64,000 nucleotides of DNA, taken from positions 140,453 to 204,452 of the forward strand of contig JABTUJ010000007.1 in NCBI GenBank assembly GCA_015075445.1, read 5' to 3'. Below the pieces are notes generated by a model. The model ran no database searches and had not been told where the DNA came from. It saw only the letters and a list, made by a program, of their open reading frames with translations. This document shows, piece after piece, positions 26,790-36,120 of this stretch (the first letter of the stretch is position 1; each line of letters opens with the position of its first letter). Position numbers and translations under genes: made by a program. The stretch is from Verrucomicrobiales bacterium. GTDB taxonomy: Bacteria; Verrucomicrobiota; Verrucomicrobiia; Limisphaerales; J093.

Positions 26790-27850
26790 ACGCCCTGGCC
26801 GAACCCCTGCCTGATCGTCCGCCGCCGAGCAACGCGGACTGTTTGCGACAGCTCACCCGGAAGGACTTCCAGACCGATCTTGAGATTCGCTGGTGTCCGG
26901 GCTGCGGCGACTACGCCATCCTGACCCAGGTGCAGAAGGTGCTCGCGAGTCTGGGCAAGCCGCGGGAGCAATGTGTGTTCGTGTCCGGGATCGGCTGTTC
27001 CTCGCGCTTCCCGTACTACGTCAACACCTACGGCTTCCACGGGATCCACGGCCGTGCCCCGGCGATTGCCACCGGGGTGAAGTGCGCCAACCCGGAGCTG
27101 TCGGTGTGGGTGGTGACGGGGGATGGCGACGGGCTTTCCATCGGCACCAACCACCTGATCCATTGCCTGCGGCGGAACGTGGATATCAAGGTGCTGCTGT
27201 TCAACAACCGGATCTACGGCCTGACCAAGGGCCAGTATTCACCCACCTCCGAGTTCGGCAAACGCACGAAGTCCAGTCCGCTCAGGACGATCGAGCAGCC
27301 GATCCGGCCGATCCAGACGGCGCTGGCGGCGGAAGCGACCTTTGTGGCGCGGACGATCTATGCGGATCCGAATCACCTGTTGCGGACGGTGGAGGCGGCC
27401 GCGCGGCATCGGGGGGCGGCCTTTGTGGAGATTCTGCAGACCTGCCGGGTGTTCAACGACGACGCGTTTGACGCGGTCACTGACCGGGCGACGGCGGCGG
27501 AGTCGCGTCTGCTGCTGGAACACGGGCAGCCGATCCGGTTCGGCGCGGACGGCAGGAAGGGACTCGTGGTGCGCCAGATGGAGCCGGTGGTGGTGGATGT
27601 CGAAGCGGACGGGATCCGGGCCGAAGACCTGCTGGTGCACAATGCGCGGAGTGATTCGGCAGCGCTGGCTTCGCTGCTGGCCGAGCTGGAACCGCCGAAG
27701 TTCCCGACTGCGCTGGGCGTCTTCCGGGCGATCGAGCGGCCGACGTATGATCATCTCTTGACCGAGCAGATCCGGCAGGCGGTGCAGCGGCGGGGCACGG
27801 GCGACCTCCAGGCTTTGCTGAACTCGGGGACAACCTGGCAAGTGGACTGA
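26786..27850 (+). CDS. korB: 2-oxoacid:ferredoxin oxidoreductase, beta subunit
   Basis: A 354-residue thiamine-diphosphate subunit. The TPP/Mg motif is GDGDGLSIG (112-120) with NN at 140-141. Ligands for one 4Fe-4S cluster are C37, C40 (WCPGCGDY), C71 (GIGCSSRF) and C220 (LQTCRVFND). No ferredoxin-type delta subunit is encoded beside it, as in the aerobic two-subunit enzymes of actinobacteria and Hydrogenobacter. It would release reduced ferredoxin, which fits a neighbouring complex I that lacks its NADH-oxidising module. It is followed after 14 bases by a sensor kinase. Confidence 0.92.
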   Translation: MNALAEPLPDRPPPSNADCLRQLTRKDFQTDLEIRWCPGCGDYAILTQVQKVLASLGKPREQCVFVSGIGCSSRFPYYVNTYGFHGIHGRAPAIATGVKCANPELSVWVVTGDGDGLSIGTNHLIHCLRRNVDIKVLLFNNRIYGLTKGQYSPTSEFGKRTKSSPLRTIEQPIRPIQTALAAEATFVARTIYADPNHLLRTVEAAARHRGAAFVEILQTCRVFNDDAFDAVTDRATAAESRLLLEHGQPIRFGADGRKGLVVRQMEPVVVDVEADGIRAEDLLVHNARSDSAALASLLAELEPPKFPTALGVFRAIERPTYDHLLTEQIRQAVQRRGTGDLQALLNSGTTWQVD

Positions 27851-27864
27851 GGGACCGGCCGCGT

Positions 27865-29352
27865 ATGTCCGGCGCCGAGGCCACGGAATCCGCCGTCCCA
27901 CAGCCGGGGCGGTACCGCTTGGTATGGGCTGAGGACGCCCCGGTGACGGCAGCGACCGATGAACCGCGGGCGGAGGTGGCCTGGACCGAGCCGCTGCTGC
28001 GGCAGAATGCGCGGTGGTTTTGCCGTCTGCGCTGGCTGGTGGTGGGGGTGTTGGGGGGCGCCGGGGTGGCGGTGCTGTTGGTGCCACGGTTTGCCGCGCT
28101 GGGCGTGTTTCGCTCGCCGGGGCTCCCACTGGCGGCCGCGGCGGTGCTGGCCACGCTGAACCTGGGCTTTGGGCAGTGGATCCGAAGATTGGATGTCCGG
28201 GAGGAGGGAGGGTCCGTGCGTCCGTTGCTGTGGGCGCAGATTGTGAGTGATCTCCTGGTGCTGACGGTGGTGATTCATGGCTTGGGGAGTGGGAGCGGCC
28301 TGGCGCCGTTCATGTATTTGTTTCACATCATCCTGGCCTGCATCGCCTTCACGCCGGGGGAGAGCCTGGGCGTGCTGGGGCTGGCGGCCTGCTGCCATGT
28401 GATGCGGCTGGTGCTGGAAGCCAGGGGAACCTGGACCGTGGGCGGAGCGCCGGGCGCGGTCGCCCTCCAGGGCGGCGGGGCGGAAGTGGGCGCCACGCCC
28501 GTCGTGGCGCTGACGTCGATGTTGTTGATCTGGGTGGTGATCTGGTATCTGGTGTCGCGGCTGGCGAGCACCGTGCGGGCCCGGGACCGTGCCTTGTTTG
28601 TGGCGAACGGGCGGTTGCAGGCCAGCATTGAGGAACGTTCCAAACACATGTTGCAGACGACGCACCAGTTGAAGGCGCCGTTCGCCGCGATCCACGCGCA
28701 GGTGCAGTTGTTGCTCGAGGGTTACTGTGGTGTCCTGCCCGCCGCAGCCACGGCCGTGGTCGAGAAGATCTCCCTGCGCTGCCGGGTGCTGTCGCGGCAG
28801 GTGCAGGAGATGCTGCAACTGGCCAACCTGCGTTCCCACGGGCAGACGGCGCCGCCGGCCCGGGAGCTGGCGCTGGATCACCTGATCGCGGACGTGATCC
28901 AGCGGGTCGAACCGGCGGCGCAGCAGCGCGGGATTGGTTTCGACCGGCAGCTCGAACCGGTCCGCCTGCGGGGAATCGAAGATCATCTGACGATGCTCGT
29001 GGACAACTTGGTGGTGAACGCCGTGACGTACTCCCATGACCGGGGCGTGGTGGGGGTTGCCTGTCGACGCGAGTCGCCCGGGGGGGCGGTGCTGGTCGTG
29101 CAGGACCGGGGCATTGGCATTCCGGCAGAGAAGCTGCCACACATCTTCGACGACTACTATCGGACGGAAGAGGCGGTCCAGCACAACCGCGGCTCGACCG
29201 GTCTGGGTCTGGCCATCGTGCGTCAGGTGGCCTGTGAGGATCACCTCGGGATTGAGGTGGAGAGTGCGCCCGGCTGGGGGACACGCTTCACGGTCACGAT
29301 TCCCGACGCGCCGACGCTCGCTCCGGCCCGTTCGCCCCGCCGCTCTTGTTAA
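27865..29352 (+). CDS. Membrane sensor histidine kinase
   Basis: A 495-residue kinase. The N-terminal half has about five or six membrane helices (roughly 55-75, 86-105, 122-140, 146-165 and 213-233) with no large extracellular domain. A short coiled linker leads to the H-box TTHQLKAPF with His267. The ATPase domain has N-box MLVDNLVVNAVTYSHD, G1 DRGIGIP and G2 GSTGLGLAI. It lies 14 bases after korB in the same direction and 17 bases before a receiver protein, so the pair may sense redox or energy state and adjust this metabolic block. That link is inference from position only. Confidence 0.9.
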   Translation: MSGAEATESAVPQPGRYRLVWAEDAPVTAATDEPRAEVAWTEPLLRQNARWFCRLRWLVVGVLGGAGVAVLLVPRFAALGVFRSPGLPLAAAAVLATLNLGFGQWIRRLDVREEGGSVRPLLWAQIVSDLLVLTVVIHGLGSGSGLAPFMYLFHIILACIAFTPGESLGVLGLAACCHVMRLVLEARGTWTVGGAPGAVALQGGGAEVGATPVVALTSMLLIWVVIWYLVSRLASTVRARDRALFVANGRLQASIEERSKHMLQTTHQLKAPFAAIHAQVQLLLEGYCGVLPAAATAVVEKISLRCRVLSRQVQEMLQLANLRSHGQTAPPARELALDHLIADVIQRVEPAAQQRGIGFDRQLEPVRLRGIEDHLTMLVDNLVVNAVTYSHDRGVVGVACRRESPGGAVLVVQDRGIGIPAEKLPHIFDDYYRTEEAVQHNRGSTGLGLAIVRQVACEDHLGIEVESAPGWGTRFTVTIPDAPTLAPARSPRRSC

Positions 29353-29369
29353 CTGCTTGCTGAACTATC

Positions 29370-29762
29370 ATGTCCTCTCTTCTGATTGTGGATGACGACC
29401 CGGACTTCGCCAGTTCGGTGGCGACGGTCTGTACGGGGATGGGCCACGAAGTGGCCATTGTGCATAGCACGCGCGAGGCGCTGAACCGCCTGGAGCAGCA
29501 ACGGCCTGATGCGTTGCTCCTGGATGTGATGTTTCCCGAGGATCCGGCCGCGGGGTTTCAGTTGGCCCGGGAGGTGCGACGGCGCTATGGGAATCTGCCC
29601 ATCCTGATGCTGACAGCGGTCAACCAGCAATTCCCGCTGGGATTCAGCAACAAGGACATCGATGCCAAGTGGCTGCCGGTGACAGATTTCGTGGAGAAAC
29701 CCGTGGATTTCGCGCTGTTGCGCCAGAAGATTACGCAGCTCCTGACCAGCGCGGCGCCCTGA
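29370..29762 (+). CDS. Single-domain response regulator
   Basis: A 130-residue lone receiver domain. The acidic pocket Asp8-Asp10 (IVDDDPD), phospho-acceptor Asp52 (LLLDVMFP), the conserved Thr in MLTAV and the Lys in VEKPVDF are all present. There is no output domain, so it must act by protein contact or relay the phosphate. Its partner is almost certainly the kinase immediately upstream. It converges on the amidase gene, with only 30 bases between the stops. Confidence 0.92.
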   Translation: MSSLLIVDDDPDFASSVATVCTGMGHEVAIVHSTREALNRLEQQRPDALLLDVMFPEDPAAGFQLAREVRRRYGNLPILMLTAVNQQFPLGFSNKDIDAKWLPVTDFVEKPVDFALLRQKITQLLTSAAP

Positions 29763-29792
29763 CGCGGTCCGGCACCGTGCGGGTGGCGGCGG

Positions 29793-30562
29793 TCACCCGC
29801 ACAAACGGTGCATCCGCGACGCGGGGAACAGGCGTCCCGGGCAGAGGGTGCTTTCGCCGCTCAGTTCGCGGTGCACGAGGAATTCGGGGCGACGCGGGAG
29901 CACTTCCTGGCGCAGGAACTTGACCAGCTCCACGAGGGCGGCCAGTTGCCGGGTGGTCGGCCGGGAGACCTCGAAGTTGCCCACCAGGCAGATGCCGATG
30001 GAATCCTCGTTGCCGGCGAGGCTGCGCACGTGGCCGCCCTGGATTTGCTGGGTCCAGCGCGGGCCGATCTCGATCTGGCCGTCGCCGGGTCGATGCCATT
30101 GCCAATGAGGAAGTGGTAGCCGAGTCCGTTCTCCATGCGGCGCACGCGCCGGTGGTAGGCGTCGAACTTGGCGGCGTTGCCACTGGCGGTGGCGCTGTGA
30201 TGGCCGATGATCCGGCGCCAGCGGCGGAAGTCCTGCTTGGGCGGCCGGATGCGGGACTCCAGCCCGGCCAGGAGCGGATAGCGGTTGGGGGGCCGGACGC
30301 GCAACTGTTGTCCGGGACGAATGAGGTCTCCCTTGAGATGGTTCCACGAGCGCAACTGCCCCACGGTTGCGCCGTAACGTACGGCGAGATGCGAGAGGGT
30401 ATCCCCGTTTCGGACCGTGCAGAACTCGGGGCCAGCCGCTCCCATCGCGGTCGGCCAGGCACCCAGCAACGGCAGCAGACCCAGCAGGCGAAGAAACCGT
30501 CGTCGTCCCATCTCGGCCAGCGCTCCGGGCGTTGGCGGTGTTCCCAGAAAGCTCGGATTCAT
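29793..30562 (-). CDS. LysM N-acetylmuramoyl-L-alanine amidase, frameshifted
   Basis: A peptidoglycan amidase (Ami_2 type) of about 256 codons, read in two frames. The N-terminal part has a Tat/Sec-like leader (GRRRFLRLLGLLPLL), a LysM domain (YTVR-type: CTVRNGDTLSHLAVRYGATV ... LRV) and the zinc-ligand region IIGHHSATASG. The frame shifts near 30084-30089, where one missing G in a short G-run changes DPGDGQIEIG. The second frame continues with HVRSLAGNEDSIGICLVGNF and VHRELSGESTLCPGR. All zinc ligands (His, His) and the catalytic Glu exist if the frame is restored. The start could be 30562 or 30511. Sequencing error and real inactivation are both possible. Confidence 0.65.
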
Positions 30563-30717
30563 AAGCTGATCGAGCGGGAGCCTAACCCGTTCGGCCACCT
30601 GCCCCCAAGCAAAAGCGAACGCGACCGCGCGCTTTGTTATCCCAAGGTTACCCACTGCCGCCGCGGTGGGATCGCGTCGCCGAGGCTGGTTTCGTCCCGG
30701 CAGGCGCCGGTGCTGCT

Positions 30718-33471
30718 TCACGGCGATGGGGTGACGCTGACCCGGTAGAAGCCGGTGCGTTCGCCGGGATCCAGCTCGATTTGAGCGATCCGGTGGGAGG
30801 GTTCGACGGACACGGTCTGCGTTTCCCGCCAGACAGGCGGATCGAGTGTCAGGGATTGTTCCAGGATGTAGCCACGGTTCGCCCTGGCCTCCCAGCTCAA
30901 TTCGAGACGTCGGCCGGCGCGTCGGAGGGTGAGTCGCAGTTGGCTGTGGGGGTCGTGCGGGTCCGTGCCCGCCCGCCACTCCGCGTGGTTGGACAGGCCG
31001 TCGGCGTCCGGATCTTCGAGCGCGTCGGCGGGGTTGGCGGGGTCCAGGCCATGCGCGAGTTCCCAGGCGTCGGGAATACCGTCCCCGTCCCCATCCACGG
31101 GAGCGTCAGCGGGCGCGTAGTGGGCGACGAGCAGGGCACTCCAGTCCTCGCCGGAGCGGACGCGGGCGCGGAGGGAGAGCGCCGTGCTGACGGTCAGAGC
31201 GGTCGAATAAGGGAGGGCCGAGGGGGAGAGCGCGCCGCCGGGCCCGCGGGGGTCCGCGCCGTCGGTGGTGTAGAAGACGACGCCGTTCGGGTTGGTGTGG
31301 GTGAGGGTGAGGTGAAAGCCGTGGGGCACCTGGCCCGGGGGATGGCTGGGGGATGGTGGGGTGAGCACGTGGAACAGGTTCACGTTCTTGAAGCGCTGGA
31401 GGGCGACCGGGTGGTTGGCGGCCCAGTACTGTTCGCGTTGCCAGTCCATTTCCTTCAGCCACTCGCCCTCGCGGGTGTAGGGAGGTTCGCGCCGCGCATC
31501 GCCCCAACGCGCGGATTCGGCGACGATCGCCCGATCCAGTTCTGCCTGGCGCTGCTGCCAGCGTGCAGCGCAGGCGGCCGGCGTCAGGGCGCCCTGATCG
31601 AACAGCAGTTCCTGCAGGCGATCGCGAAAGCGCTGGCGGAAGGAGGCGTTGCGGCGGAGGCGATCGTAGAGGATGCCGGGGGAGTTGGCCGTGTTGACAG
31701 ATTCGAAGCGCTGGCCGCCGAGCGTGACCTTGCGGGACAGGAAATCATTGCTGATCTCCTGGTCCCAGACATAGAACCGAAAGCCCTCGCTGAGCGGACC
31801 GCGTCGTCGGGATGCCCACCAGTTGTGGACGGGCCAGTCCTCGGCTCCGGCATAGATGTGGAGGATCATGTAGTCGATGAAGTTGGCGACATGGAGATGC
31901 ACGGCCAGGTCTGGGTCCCGGGTGCCATCCGGGCGGTTGCCCTGCAGGTGCTGGAACTCGGCTTCGCCCGAAAACCCCCGGGCGGCGAGCCGCATCAGTT
32001 CCTCCCAGGCCCGGCGATCCCCGGCCTCGAGTTCGGCGTAGTCTTTGAGCACGTCGTACTCGGTCTTGTCGCCGCCGAGGTGGGCTTCGTTCCAGGCGTC
32101 GTTCAGGCGTTCCGTGAGGTTGTAGACACCCCAGTAGAGGCCGTTGAGATAGAGGTGGACGTAGCGTCCGTGGGCGGTGGGGTGGCCGAGGTCGCGAAGG
32201 GTGTCGCGCATCCACTGGTCGCGCAGGTAGGTGGCCTTTGTCCGCCACCAGCGAACGCTGCCATCGCCGGATTGGTTCGGAGGATCCTCGATGGGCCAGG
32301 AATCGGTCGAGCACGCCCGCAAGGTCAGTTGGTCGAAGGCTGTCACCGTCGTGTCCCGGAACAGCGGGAACTGCAGCGTGGGTTCACCGAACTTCCGCTT
32401 GAAGGTGACCCGGAGCGAATGTTTCGGGGTGGCGTTGTGCCCGCGGCTGTAATCCCCCGCTAGGCGCACGCCGGCGCTGGCTCCGAAGCCTGGCTGGCGG
32501 TCAGGGAAAACCAGTTCGATGGTCGCCGCACGTTCCCAGGCTTCACCCGACTGCCCGGAATGGAAGTAGATGCCTCGCTCCGAGCCAAACCAGTCCGGGA
32601 GCGGGGCGGTGAGACACACGGTGGGCAGGGCGAAGAGCGCCTCCTCCACCGGTCCGGTCGGCCCTGGATTTCCCACCACCTGCGGGTCCATCTCGTAATC
32701 GGCCCGGCGCCCACTCCAGTGATCAGGATACCCCGCGGGTCGCGCAGGTTGTCGGACCACGCTCTCGGGAAACAGATACGTGTGGGTCGTCACCCCGCTG
32801 GGCAGGTAACCGGGGACGAAGGCAGCGGCCCGGATGACGGTGGTGTTGGTCAGCAGCAGAGGGCGTTGGTAGGGGTGCCCCGAGGTGGTCTCGGGCAGGC
32901 TGCCGTCCGTCGTGTAACGAATCGCGGCACCGTCGGTGGGGCATTGCAGGACGACCTCCGGGGGTGCCCGGCAGATCTGGCGTTCCGGTGTTACCTTCAC
33001 CTCGGCGACCCAACCGTCGAAGCCTTCGGCGTTGGGCGCTCCGGGGGTGGGTTCGCGCAGGAAACGGGGCCGTGTCCCCGGGGTGCGGCGGGCCTCGAGG
33101 GCGGGTTGCAGAAGGAACTCGGGACTGTCGGGGCGGTCGCTCAGGGCGTGGAAGGCCAGCAGGTTCGTGCCGGCGCGGAGCCGGCCCAGCCAGGGGGTGA
33201 GATCGAGCGTCTCGGGGGTCAAGGCCTGCTCGCGAGGCCGATTGGTCACCGCCACCGTGTCGGCTGTCAGCAGGGCGTGGGCATTGCGACGGCCCACCTC
33301 CACGCCATTCAGCCAGGCCACGAAGCCGTCCAGGTACGCGACGCGCAAGGTGAGCCGGTCCAGGGTTGCCGGTTCGGGGACTACGAATCGCACGCGAGCC
33401 TGGAGCGAGGCGTAAGCGTCCCCACGACCTGCTCGAGGTCCCGAAGCGAGGTGGCTGCGCGGAACCGCCAA
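30718..33471 (-). CDS. CotH-kinase-like secreted protein
   Basis: A 917-residue protein with, in order: a beta-sandwich (LTLRVAYLDGFVAWLNGVEV, about 40-60), a chitobiase C-terminal-like Ig segment (IRYTTDGSLPETTSG ... VIRAAAFVPGYLPSG, about 180-230) and a CotH-like kinase domain (about 270-620) with DYSRGHNATPKHSLRV and YNLTERLNDAWNE. A second chitobiase-like repeat (GVVFYTTDGADPRGPG), a calcium-binding thrombospondin-3-like run (DGDGDGIPDAWELAHG) and a terminal beta domain follow. The only available start near the 5' end is a TTG at 33471, one codon after the stop of the lamin-tail gene and in the same frame. In most relatives these are one protein, so this pair is probably one gene split by a nonsense codon. 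Confidence 0.75.
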   Translation of the reverse strand: MAVPRSHLASGPRAGRGDAYASLQARVRFVVPEPATLDRLTLRVAYLDGFVAWLNGVEVGRRNAHALLTADTVAVTNRPREQALTPETLDLTPWLGRLRAGTNLLAFHALSDRPDSPEFLLQPALEARRTPGTRPRFLREPTPGAPNAEGFDGWVAEVKVTPERQICRAPPEVVLQCPTDGAAIRYTTDGSLPETTSGHPYQRPLLLTNTTVIRAAAFVPGYLPSGVTTHTYLFPESVVRQPARPAGYPDHWSGRRADYEMDPQVVGNPGPTGPVEEALFALPTVCLTAPLPDWFGSERGIYFHSGQSGEAWERAATIELVFPDRQPGFGASAGVRLAGDYSRGHNATPKHSLRVTFKRKFGEPTLQFPLFRDTTVTAFDQLTLRACSTDSWPIEDPPNQSGDGSVRWWRTKATYLRDQWMRDTLRDLGHPTAHGRYVHLYLNGLYWGVYNLTERLNDAWNEAHLGGDKTEYDVLKDYAELEAGDRRAWEELMRLAARGFSGEAEFQHLQGNRPDGTRDPDLAVHLHVANFIDYMILHIYAGAEDWPVHNWWASRRRGPLSEGFRFYVWDQEISNDFLSRKVTLGGQRFESVNTANSPGILYDRLRRNASFRQRFRDRLQELLFDQGALTPAACAARWQQRQAELDRAIVAESARWGDARREPPYTREGEWLKEMDWQREQYWAANHPVALQRFKNVNLFHVLTPPSPSHPPGQVPHGFHLTLTHTNPNGVVFYTTDGADPRGPGGALSPSALPYSTALTVSTALSLRARVRSGEDWSALLVAHYAPADAPVDGDGDGIPDAWELAHGLDPANPADALEDPDADGLSNHAEWRAGTDPHDPHSQLRLTLRRAGRRLELSWEARANRGYILEQSLTLDPPVWRETQTVSVEPSHRIAQIELDPGERTGFYRVSVTPSP

Positions 33472-33474
33472 CCG

Positions 33475-34632
33475 TTACCGCAGAGAATAGGCCCGGTCGA
33501 AGGACTGGCCCGGGCCGAGTCTCTGGCCGACGCTGAATTGGCGGTGGTGTTGGAACCATCGGATCGAGGCGGTGGAGCTGGTGTCCCAGGCCGGCACGCC
33601 GGTGTGGTCCACGCCTTGCGCGCCGTCCTTCCACCCCAAGCAATCCCCCGGTCGGACGTGGGCGGTGCCGGACTGCAATGCGAAGGGGTAACGTTGTTCC
33701 CCCGCGCCGGTGCTCTGACGAGCCGTCCCGATCGCGGTGATGACATATCCGCCGTCCGGCTCGAGCCGCAGGAGGAGTGGCGTGATCGTGTGTTGGGTGG
33801 TGCTGTAGAAGGCCCACTCGGTAACCTCGCCCGTCTGGGTGAAACCGTCGCTTGCCAGCACGAACAGGCTGCCCACAGCCGTGTCGTAGATGCTCCTTGG
33901 CTGAAGCGACTGGCCAATCACCTCGAGGTCGGCGCCCACGACGGTATCGGCGGCGTCGTAGCCCATGGCGAAGAAGCCGGCGGTCCAGCCGTTCGCGGTC
34001 GTGTCAGCGAAGGGTTCCTGACTTCCGGTCCAGCTCCCGCCTTCGAGGTCGCTTGCCGGTACACGGAACGTGACCGCGGCTCCGGGTGCTACCAGGCTGA
34101 GCGGGGTTGCCGATCCCTCGCGGCCGTAGGCGAGGTCCCGACGCTGCGCGGGATAGCTGGGGGCGAAGGCGTCCGCCAGGGAGTGGTCGGGGCGGTGGAG
34201 GGCCAGGTAACCGCCTTCGGCACGCAGCTTGAAGTTCGTGTGCAATTCCCGCCCGGGCTGGGCCCGGTCCTTCCCGGACGCGAACACCACCAGGAAATGG
34301 CCTCCGGCGAGAACGGTTGAAGGAAAACGCCAGCGGGTGGGGCGACGCGGGTCATCGGTGAGGGTCCAGCCGTCCAGGTTGACGGTGGCGAGAGTGAGGT
34401 TCTCGAGTTCGATCCAGTCCGGGCGATCCCCGTCCTCGTCCTGGAGGCCCGCACCGTTCGAGGCCAGGAACTCCGAGATCCGGATCGGGCTTGGGGCGTC
34501 GCTGCCCGCCGCCCGTCCGGGGTCGGCGCCGCCGCAGACGACAGCAGCCAGGAGGACGTGCCAGAGATGGAGCGCTCCCGATCGCCACTGGCCGCGCCGA
34601 TGGACACGATTCCTGGCTTGCTGGCTCCGCAT
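33475..34632 (-). CDS. Lamin-tail-domain secreted protein (probable 5' half of a CotH protein)
   Basis: About 385 residues from the ATG at 34632. A signal peptide (WHVLLAAVVCGGADPGRAAG) precedes a lamin-tail domain: PIRISEFLASNGAGLQDEDG, DWIELENLT, LDGWTLTDDP and FLVVFASGKDR. A second beta-rich domain of about 200 residues runs to the C-terminus, ending FDRAYSLR. The stop TAA at 33475-33477 is followed in the same frame by the CotH protein. Lamin-tail and CotH modules normally occur in one polypeptide in this phylum, so I read the stop as a probable nonsense mutation, though readthrough or coupled re-initiation at the adjacent TTG are alternatives. Confidence 0.7.
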   Translation of the reverse strand: MRSQQARNRVHRRGQWRSGALHLWHVLLAAVVCGGADPGRAAGSDAPSPIRISEFLASNGAGLQDEDGDRPDWIELENLTLATVNLDGWTLTDDPRRPTRWRFPSTVLAGGHFLVVFASGKDRAQPGRELHTNFKLRAEGGYLALHRPDHSLADAFAPSYPAQRRDLAYGREGSATPLSLVAPGAAVTFRVPASDLEGGSWTGSQEPFADTTANGWTAGFFAMGYDAADTVVGADLEVIGQSLQPRSIYDTAVGSLFVLASDGFTQTGEVTEWAFYSTTQHTITPLLLRLEPDGGYVITAIGTARQSTGAGEQRYPFALQSGTAHVRPGDCLGWKDGAQGVDHTGVPAWDTSSTASIRWFQHHRQFSVGQRLGPGQSFDRAYSLR

Positions 34633-34652
34633 GGGGATCTGGCCTGGGTCGG

Positions 34653-36059
34653 TCACGCCAGGCATTCCCCTCTACCGGCGAGGGACCGCCGGAAGGGTTG
34701 CGCCCGCAGATAGATCAGGCTTCGCCACAGCCATTCCATGGGCCCGAAATGATAGCGACGCAGCCATAGCGGGCTGAGAACCATCTGGAAGGCCCAGATG
34801 GCCAGGACCAGGGCGTAGAGTTCGTAACGCTGCCATTGGCCGAACTGGGCGAAGCCGACGAACAGCGTGGTCGTGATGACCGTCTGGAGGAGGTAGTTGG
34901 TCAAGGCCATCCGACCCACCGCCGCGAGGCCGGTCCGCAACCCGGGCAGCAAGCCGGAGCGGCAGAGGAGCATGACGACGCCGATGTGGCCCGTGACCAT
35001 GAGCAGTCTGCCCAGATCATAGGTCACGGACATTTGGTAAAAGGTGACAAGGGAGAAACCCGAAGCAGCGGACGTGGCGGTCTCGTACCAGTTGAGGGGG
35101 ATGCCCAGACCGTAGCCGATCAGGATCATGAGTCCGTACCATCTGCCGGGCCGTTCGGCCTGAACGATTCGCCATCGGAAGAGCGCCATGCCGATGAACA
35201 TGAAGCTCAGCACATCGAAGTACGCGTAGCGGTAGTGAAATTCGGAGTGGATCCAGTAGGTCAACCCGGCGCGGTACCTCATTGCGGAGAAGAAGCCGCC
35301 TTGCATGGCGGCCACAGCTTCCTCACGGGCTTCGGGCGGGGGCTGCATCAGTTCGGCCTTGGCCTGCCATTCCTCACGCGCTTTTTCCAATTCCGGGGGG
35401 ACATCTTCCCCACGCGCTTCGAGGGCATCAGCCGCGGTGGCCTGAGCGTGGAGGGTCAGGGCTTGGCGGCTCTCGTAAAGGGCCAGGGCGGCACCCGCGA
35501 GGAGGAGGGCGGTGCCGAGCAGGGCCAGGCGCCGGGCGCTTGCGTGGCGGAAGGGAAAGAGAAACATCCCCATGAGGCCGTAAGCATACAGGATCTCGCC
35601 CGGCCACAGGAGGACGTAGGCATGCACCAGGCCGAAAAGGAAGAGCCAGATCGTGCGGCGATACCACGCGTCGGCCACGGAGAGCCCGGCTCCCTTCGCC
35701 TCGCCCTTGCCGGTGAACAGCAGGACCCCGGCGCCGAAGAGCAGGGAGAAGAGGGCCCGCATCGTGCCTTCGAAGCAGACGTTATTGATCCACCAGACGC
35801 GCAGGTTCCAGCCGTCGTCACCGCCCCAACCGGAGGGATCCCAGTAAGCCGGATCCGGCATCGCCATGCCGACGATGTTCAGCAGCAAAATCCCCAGCAC
35901 GGCCACGCCCCGCAGGACGTCCACCGAGGGCAGGCGTTCCGGTTCGGCGACGGGCGCCAGGGCGGTGGGGAACGCCACCTCGCCCCGAGGCGTCGCCGGG
36001 TCTGGTCCCCCATCCGGGAGCTCGCCCCGACTCTCCGCCACGCGGGTGGTTGGGTTCAT
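34653..36059 (-). CDS. DUF418 membrane protein
   Basis: A 468-residue integral membrane protein of the DUF418 family, related to acyltransferase-3-like proteins (VLRGVAVLGILLLNIVGMAM at the first helix, then SLLFGAGVLLF and the C-terminal DUF418 block with AVGRMALTNYLLQTVI, FGPMEWLWRSL). About ten helices are visible. A hydrophilic, helical insertion (EARGEDVPPELEKAREEWQ) sits between helices near the middle. The ATG at 36059 was chosen over an upstream frame extension. The precise substrate is unknown for this family. Its promoter region carries the 7-base repeat array. Confidence 0.88.
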   Translation of the reverse strand: MNPTTRVAESRGELPDGGPDPATPRGEVAFPTALAPVAEPERLPSVDVLRGVAVLGILLLNIVGMAMPDPAYWDPSGWGGDDGWNLRVWWINNVCFEGTMRALFSLLFGAGVLLFTGKGEAKGAGLSVADAWYRRTIWLFLFGLVHAYVLLWPGEILYAYGLMGMFLFPFRHASARRLALLGTALLLAGAALALYESRQALTLHAQATAADALEARGEDVPPELEKAREEWQAKAELMQPPPEAREEAVAAMQGGFFSAMRYRAGLTYWIHSEFHYRYAYFDVLSFMFIGMALFRWRIVQAERPGRWYGLMILIGYGLGIPLNWYETATSAASGFSLVTFYQMSVTYDLGRLLMVTGHIGVVMLLCRSGLLPGLRTGLAAVGRMALTNYLLQTVITTTLFVGFAQFGQWQRYELYALVLAIWAFQMVLSPLWLRRYHFGPMEWLWRSLIYLRAQPFRRSLAGRGECLA

Positions 36060-36120
36060 GGCGCGACTGTGGAGCAAGCCGAACACGGCGTCGAGACACG
36101 CCTGCGGGGGAAGAACGTTC

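Noticed and set aside
11000..27850. Search for NuoE, NuoF and NuoG motifs near the operon
   Set aside because: No thioredoxin-like 2Fe-2S protein, FMN/NADH-binding protein or NuoG-type protein was found on either strand here; absence applies to this window only.
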